A stretch of 64,000 bases of DNA from Casuarina equisetifolia. Taxonomy: Eukaryota > Streptophyta > Magnoliopsida > Fagales > Casuarinaceae. Every line of letters begins with the position of its first letter. Position 1 is the first letter of the stretch. The translations under genes and the position numbers were made by a program. The notes under the pieces were generated by a model, which was not told the DNA's origin, did no database searches, and saw only the letters and a program-made list of their open reading frames with translations. The stretch is from assembly GCA_028551475.1 (NCBI GenBank), contig CM052362.1, positions 380,166-444,165 on the forward strand. Direction: 5' to 3'. This document shows, piece after piece, positions 60,788 to 64,000 of this stretch.

Positions 60788-61198
60788 TGTTAAAATATAT
60801 AATAAGTTATGGACTTTTCTACTTTTTTGGTGGTTAACTTAAGTTGGCCCATTAGTGATCTAATGGGCCCAATAGCTTCCATTTGAGCTAGTACATAGTT
60901 GTAAAAGATACATGATTTTGAATCTCGTTCAATAGCAAGGGCACATAGCCGATGGCCGTTCCCACATATTGCTGTTTCCTTGCATTTTTTTTTTGGTGAA
61001 AGATCAAATTATATATTAACCGTAAAAAAATTTACAAGATTGTTCGATTACAAAATATCATTATCTAAGCTCAAATATTGCACTTGGCAAATTCCAAAGC
61101 TCTTATAAAAATTTATTACAATTTGTAAGCAAAATTTACAAGATTGTTTCCTTGCATTGTTTGTTGTTTGTGCTTTTCTTCCTTGAGTTTCTTCAATA
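60788..61198 (+). repeat. 3' LTR of the 10-kb copia element
   Basis: Matches the split 5' LTR (51076-51094 plus 52762-52987) apart from a 160-bp insertion of its own with its 12-bp duplication. The two LTRs differ at many positions, so the element is old. Confidence 0.9.
60986..61145 (-). mobile_element. Truncated LINE-like insertion, 12-bp TSD
   Basis: A 160-bp insertion in the 3' LTR, flanked by direct repeats GTTTCCTTGCAT (60974-60985 and 61146-61157). On the minus strand it ends in TTGATCTTTCACC followed by poly-A. A long target duplication plus a poly-A end indicates target-primed reverse transcription, as for LINE or SINE elements. The short length and LINE-like 3' end favour a 5'-truncated LINE. 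No coding part is left. Confidence 0.75.
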
Positions 61199-61203
61199 AA
61201 AAC

Positions 61204-61796
61204 TTCTGCATCAGTTAAAAAAGATTGATGGAACGAGGTTAGCTGTCATTAGCCTGGCGCTGGCGTGATGAATGAACGAGGTTCTTGGGACGAAATTCAG
61301 TTGCCATCGACTCGGGTTGAATTATCAGAGACGTTAGCCACTCAGTAACACATAAGCTGGTTGAATTGTCAGAGATGCTGGCCACATGGTAAAGGTGGAG
61401 ATTACCCCGAGGAGAAGTAAATATTTGTAAAATAACAAATGTGCTGTTAGAAAGACAAAGCTGATTTGTTTGGCCCGGTAGAATAAAGGAAATGAAAAAA
61501 AAAAAAAGGAAGTAGATAAAGCCGATTAGAAATCCGAATCTTCATTGTATTAAGTAACAAAAGAAAAAAAAAATGCAGAAACTAGAAACTTTTGAGAGAT
61601 AGAAAGATATCGCCGAAACGTTGGAAATTTGCACCATTTTGGGAATGGTTGCGTGCACGTTTTCAATATTTTTAATTGCTGTGCACATTTTCAACATTGG
61701 AAATTTCAGCATGTTGAAAATGGTTGTACGTACTTTGACCGCTGAGTGTCCAGCACAGGACATATGTCTTGAATGACAAACAATCAGCCATTGAAC
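61204..61796. repeat. CYP74 upstream block, copy C
   Basis: Continues the sister duplicate's sequence after the copia insertion and matches 33020-33540: CATTAGCCTGGCGCTGGCG, both 56-bp units, ATTACCCCGAGGAG, AAGACAAAGCTGATTTG and CAGCACAGGACAT. Within it a CAxxTTTTCAACATT-type stretch is locally repeated (61660-61720). The match to the copy 2 upstream DNA ends at about 61793, where CYP74 coding sequence is joined directly. Confidence 0.85.
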
Positions 61797-62054
61797 TCTT
61801 CTGTGGTCAAACCCTTCGGATGCAAAACTCGGATCAGACAGACCCAAACTCTTTGACACCTAGCTGTTTTTCCAACTCTTACCATTGATGACACTTGGGT
61901 TGCCCAAGTGGTTAAACTATCTCCAAGATTTATTGTTGCACACAATATCTTTACCAGCATTTCTCCTGAAATCCGGTTACAGTAAGATTTATGAAGCATT
62001 TAACTAGTCAGTGGAGCCAATTTTGGCTGAAGCAACGGAGGTTTATAAGATCAA
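61797..62054 (+). pseudogene. CYP74C fragment (internal piece)
   Basis: About 258 bp corresponding to 25733-25990 of copy 1, covering the segment from the FCG/NPSD region to just before the I-helix. It has TAG in place of TGG (61861-61863), another in-frame stop (ACTAG in place of ACAAG, about 62005) and other changes. It resembles copy 1 more closely than copy 2, although its upstream block corresponds to copy 2. A deletion of about 840 bp joined that block directly to the middle of the gene. Confidence 0.88.
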
Positions 62055-62059
62055 AGTCA

Positions 62060-63060
62060 GTTGAAGCGATGAGAAACTTGTTTAGTTTCATCACATCAGG
62101 AGGCTATTTCTGCATGATTTGTTTAACCAAGTAGATATAAGCCTTTTTAGTTTCCTAACATCTTGTTGCCTAGTCAGCAATTCTCCTAGCAAGTGCAGAC
62201 ATGTGTTGCCTAAACCTTACTCTGTTATTGGCAATCAGGGATTTCCAAATTCTGTTAAGCTCTTTATATATTTCTTGGGGCATTCCAGGATTATAAAAGT
62301 CTGATTTTTGAAAAATCTTGTTTAGAATTTCTAGAAACTACCTGTTTAGCTTTTCGTTGGCAGCTGTTGCTTGCATATATATGATAAAAGCTTGTTTAGC
62401 TTCTTCTATGGTGTGATAGGAATGATAAAGAAATCCAACATAACCATTAATTTGGTTGAAGTAGGCTTCCCAAGTCATAGATTCCTGGTTGAAATCCTTT
62501 AAATACCACATACAATAGAGTTGGGTGTTCGTGTTTCTTTAATGCTATAACCCAATCGTCTTGTTTAGGCTCCATGAAGTAGCTTTTGACTTTATTGCCA
62601 GTTGGTAGTTCTTTTTTTGGATTCCAACTAAGATAATTTGCAACGAAATTGTTAGTACCTTTTAAGTATGCATTTTCAAATTAATAATTTGTAATAAAAT
62701 TGTACCATTTGAGTTTTTTACCTTCAATAATATTTCTTTTATTGGTTAGGAAATCTTCAACAACTTTATTATCAGTATGGATAATAAATATGAAAATTTT
62801 TAATAGCTAACATAACTCTAGAATAGACTCAACATAGTTTTAGTTAACTTGTTGAGTAGTTTTTAATTTCTTAAACCAAAAAAGCATCCCATCAGTAAAT
62901 ACTATTTAAACTAGCATCAGTAATACTATTTAACTAGCACTAGTAACTCTAAGTTTGTTTTGAATTTTTTCATTTATATGTCATACACGCTTATAATTAT
63001 CATAACTAAAGAAAGTTTTTACACAACTTATTTTTTCATTACTTGGAGATGTCACTCTAG
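62060..63060 (-). pseudogene. Endogenous pararetrovirus (Caulimoviridae-like) remnant
   Basis: Read on the minus strand, about 62790-62600 looks like the end of a reverse-transcriptase/RNase H domain, with an HTDN motif and a KGTNNF block as in viral RNase H. It is followed within about 60 codons by a block (62530-62360) resembling the viroplasmin/RNase H-binding fold (VVFKG, then PGIY). RNase H followed by such a block fits plant pararetroviruses better than copia or gypsy elements (inference from family knowledge). It is broken by stop codons and at least one frameshift just after PGIY, and neither end is complete. It is therefore a dead genomic fossil. It separates the CYP74 fragment from the next upstream block. 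Confidence 0.55.
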
Positions 63061-63099
63061 ACTGTTGATGGTACCTAAAACCGTCTTTTTGGTGTCTAA

Positions 63100-63380
63100 C
63101 TTTTGCATCAGTTAAAAATGATTGATGTAACGAGGTTAGGTCTCATTAGCCTGGCGCTGCATGATGAGTGAACGAGGTTCTTGGGACGAAATTCAGTTGT
63201 CATCGACTCTGGTTGAATTGTCAGAGACGTTAGCCACTTAATAAAGTTAGAGAGTACATAAGCTGGTTGAATTGTCAGAGATGCTGGCCACATGGTAAAG
63301 GTAGAGATTACCCGAGGAGATGCAAAAATATTTGTAAAATAACAAATATGCTGTTAGAAAGACAAAGCTGAATCGTTTGG
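63100..63380. repeat. CYP74 upstream block, copy D
   Basis: Matches blocks A and C (ATTAGCCTGGCGCTG, both 56-bp units, ATTACCCGAGGAGATG, AAGACAAAGCTGAATCG) and then diverges. It lies about 420 bp before CYP74 copy 4, so it belongs to that copy's unit. Confidence 0.85.
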
Positions 63381-63688
63381 GCAAACGGTCAGTGTTGCAG
63401 CTTGATTGCAAGTTGCAGGCTGAGATTTCACTCTGTCAGTGGGTTTCAGTGAAACATTGTGGCGTCATGGAGAAGATGGGTTGTTGGACTTTTCAACCCT
63501 TGTTTTGTGTTGGCTTACGTGGCTTGCGTACCTTGTGGGACTGGCAGAGCTTGCTTTTTCCTCCTTTGCTTTTTAGTAATGTTTCGTGTGGAGACTTTCG
63601 GACCCTTTAGTTTGGGGAGACGTGATGGGAAACAGAATTACCACACGTAATTAGAATAGATGGAAGTTTTCTGGTAACAAATTTCCTC
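63381..63688. other. Upstream region of CYP74 copy 4
   Basis: Non-coding. The stretch 63581-63688 aligns with 38498-38666 upstream of copy 3 with roughly one change in six or seven bases plus three gaps. This contrasts sharply with the perfect identity that starts at 63689. Small plus-strand frames (63377-63650) show no known domain. Confidence 0.55.
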
Positions 63689-64000
63689 AGGCTTGCCTAA
63701 ACCGACCTACTATTGCACTATAAAAGCCAAAGGATCGTTGAAGAGCCAATCCATTTCCTTCCTCAACACCGAGGGTTACTCATCTTCAATACTACCAACC
63801 ATGTCTGAGAATTCTAGCTCATCTCCGTTCAATCTCCCGTTGAAGCCCATCCCCGGCGACTATGGCCTACCCTTTTTTGGACCGATCAAAGACCGTCTAG
63901 ACTACTACTACAACCAAGGGCAGGAAAACTTCTTCCGAACCCGGATGGAGAAACACCAATCCACCGTCTTGCGAACAAATATGCCTCCGGGGCCTTTCAT
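63689..64000 (+). repeat. 312-bp tract identical to 38667-38978
   Basis: Same promoter, leader and first codons as CYP74 copy 3 with no difference over 312 bases. The window ends inside it. Confidence 0.95.
63801..64000 (+). CDS. CYP74C: CYP74C-type P450, copy 4, 5' end only
   Basis: The first 66 codons of a fourth CYP74 gene, from ATG 63801 to the window edge. They are identical to copy 3, including the hinge [11 protein letters not shown] and NMPPGPF. A TATA box (ACTATAAAAGCC) lies about 80 bp upstream. Whether the rest is intact, and whether it shares the Phe97 and Gly287 changes of copy 3, cannot be seen. Confidence 0.85.
   Translation, partial: MSENSSSSPFNLPLKPIPGDYGLPFFGPIKDRLDYYYNQGQENFFRTRMEKHQSTVLRTNMPPGPF

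Larger units (their letters stand above)
51076..61198 (+). mobile_element. Ty1/copia element with three nested insertions, TSD AAAAC
   Basis: The host site is preserved in the sister duplicate: GTGGAAAACTTTTGCATCAG at about 33011. Here AAAAC (51071-51075) precedes the element and AAAAC (61199-61203) follows it, a 5-bp target-site duplication. The 5' LTR spans 51076-52987, enlarged by a nested insertion. The primer-binding site TGGTATTAGAGC is at 52988-52999. The 3' LTR is 60788-61198. The LTR starts TGTTAAAATA and ends TTCAATA, so the usual terminal CA is TA in both. Without the insertions the element would be about 5.5 kb, normal for copia. Coding parts are heavily decayed. Confidence 0.92.

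Overview
The window is nuclear DNA of a flowering plant, almost certainly a eudicot. The evidence is AT-rich intergenic DNA, spliced genes with GT-AG introns, plant-only gene families (extra-large G protein, JINGUBANG-type WD40 protein, CYP74 oxylipin P450s) and many decayed Ty1/copia retrotransposons. The species cannot be named from the sequence.

Layout. 1-3236: the 3' part of a Ty1/copia element, nearly intact (one internal stop), with its 3' LTR, followed directly by what looks like the last exon of an unidentified host gene (to 3401). 5135-5353: a small conserved-looking single-exon gene. 6262-13736 (minus): a complete eight-exon extra-large GTP-binding protein gene (XLG) whose N-terminal region carries three tandem 31-residue repeats. 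16301-17746 (minus): an intronless JINGUBANG-like WD40 gene. 17.7-25.1 kb: gene-poor DNA.

25.1-64 kb is one complex duplicated region. Its building blocks are CYP74C-type P450 genes (hydroperoxide-metabolising oxylipin enzymes), the proteasome assembly chaperone PAC2/PSMG2, and non-coding blocks that recur with them. The order is CYP74 copy 1 (25156-26621, one-base frameshift), intergenic block, PAC2 (28913-32825, seven intact exons), upstream block, CYP74 copy 2 (33830-35280, one-base frameshift plus a changed I-helix Asn), CYP74 copy 3 (38779-40227, intact), intergenic block, broken PAC2 copy (about 42890-50878, interrupted by a truncated copia element), a 10-kb copia element containing three nested insertions with readable target-site duplications (51076-61198), upstream block, CYP74 fragment (61797-62054), an endogenous pararetrovirus remnant (62060-63060, minus), upstream block, and the start of CYP74 copy 4 (63801 to the window edge).

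Main points of interest. Copy 3, the only complete intact CYP74, has Phe where copies 1 and 2 have Leu at the position aligned with the known AOS/HPL specificity residue. Copies 3 and 4 are identical over 312 bp, from promoter into coding sequence, although the DNA just upstream has diverged, which suggests gene conversion or very recent copying. No wholly new system was found. The novelty lies in how this P450/PAC2 cluster was duplicated, broken and invaded.
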